Positions 63,801 to 64,000 of a DNA stretch of 64,000 nucleotides are shown piece after piece. The notes under the pieces were generated by a model. The model searched no databases, was not told the origin of the DNA, and worked only from the letters and a program-made list of their open reading frames with translations. A program made the position numbers and the translations under genes. Source of the stretch: Flavobacterium cellulosilyticum (lineage in GTDB: Bacteria; Bacteroidota; Bacteroidia; Flavobacteriales; Flavobacteriaceae); assembly GCF_004349355.1 (NCBI RefSeq), contig NZ_SMFK01000004.1, positions 190,608-254,607 of the forward strand, read 5' to 3'. Every line of letters begins with the position of its first letter. The first letter of the stretch is position 1.

Positions 63801-63947
63801 TTTGGTGTAAATTTCCACTTGGTAGGATTGCATTCATATGCTAGTGGAGAGGCAAAATCATTAAGCTGGATTTGGTATTCCTTAGGTACTATTGCCTTAT
63901 TTGGTGCTATAACTTATCCAAAATATAAAAAATATTATAAGAAGTAG
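60813..63947 (+). CDS. ccsBA: Fused CcsB/ResB-CcsA cytochrome c maturation protein
   Basis: 1044 residues. The N-terminal half is ResB-like: membrane helices near 12-30, 50-66 and 80-96, a large periplasmic loop (about 100-425, [20 protein letters not shown]), then two helices. The C-terminal third is CcsA with the haem-binding WWD motif [20 protein letters not shown] plus conserved His ([49 protein letters not shown]). Together it carries haem across the membrane and attaches it to apocytochromes c (system II). The fusion is known in Bacteroidetes and epsilonproteobacteria. Confidence 0.97.
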   Translation: [1044 protein letters not shown]

Positions 63948-63970
63948 ATTCTATATTATTTTTAATTAGA

Positions 63971-64000
63971 AAGGTTCAACTGCAAAGTTGAACCTTTTTT
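63971..64000 (+). terminator. Intrinsic terminator of ccsBA
   Basis: AAGGTTCAAC, loop TGCAAA, GTTGAACCTT followed by TTTT: a perfect 10-base stem, 23 bases after the stop. Confidence 0.85.

Overview
The window is chromosomal DNA from a flavobacterium, most likely Flavobacterium or a close relative. The evidence is AT-rich sequence, many promoters of the Bacteroidetes type (TTTG, about 19 bases, TAnnTTTG), a type IX secretion cargo with a type B C-terminal signal beside a PorP/SprF protein, a bacillithiol-linked YtxJ protein, a fused CcsBA cytochrome c maturation protein, and arginine genes of the Bacteroidetes type (ArgF' transcarbamylase).

Layout. 1-2855 (minus) is the N-terminal 951 residues of a nonribosomal peptide synthetase (condensation then adenylation) that runs off the left edge. 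2.9-9.7 kb is loosely packed and partly decayed: a frameshifted acidic small protein, a 40-residue protein, a broken SulP transporter, a DUF983 protein, an AraC-type regulator, a DUF1853 protein and a truncated haemoglobin, with several dispersed repeats. 9.7-14.6 kb holds clpB, ytxJ and a secreted protein with a TonB-like C-terminus. 14.7-26.3 kb (minus) is a long arginine/proline operon, read GNAT acyltransferase, argG, argC, argD, proA, proB, argF', argB, cupin, argE/dapE-like, argH. It has a candidate 26-codon leader ORF, and most of its gene gaps carry a dispersed repeat, a different kind in each. fahA and glyA follow with overlapping divergent promoters, then guaC, a GNAT protein and a pentapeptide-repeat protein.

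31.5-34.4 kb is a gene-poor stretch with an orphan, unusually GC-rich CheB methylesterase facing the 3' end of a tRNA-Arg gene, plus a 47-residue protein. 34.4-38.1 kb is a BlaI/BlaR1-type repressor-sensor pair with phased operators, and an MFS transporter. 38.5-46.1 kb carries DUF1684, TatD and TcdA proteins, a frameshifted four-helix-bundle gene between heptamer repeats, UbiA-family prenyltransferase, Maf, AI-2E-family permease and an outer-membrane barrel protein. 46.1-53.1 kb is the PorP/SprF protein and a 1987-residue PKD/Ig/SprB-repeat surface protein. 53.3-57.7 kb is a PIG-L protein, a 35-residue membrane protein and a sodium:solute symporter. The end holds DUF2911, two HAD phosphatases, a DUF2520 protein and divergent ccsBA.

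The points most worth following are: three copies of one structured flavobacterial repeat; the leader ORF and repeats of the arg operon; BlaI-type operators at an exact 20-base period; a probable 18-kb inversion separating DUF2520-HAD from UbiA-Maf; and several genes broken by single-base or short frameshifts. No CRISPR array, rRNA, prophage or intact insertion sequence was seen. All calls are from reading the sequence and from remembered family features; no database search was run.
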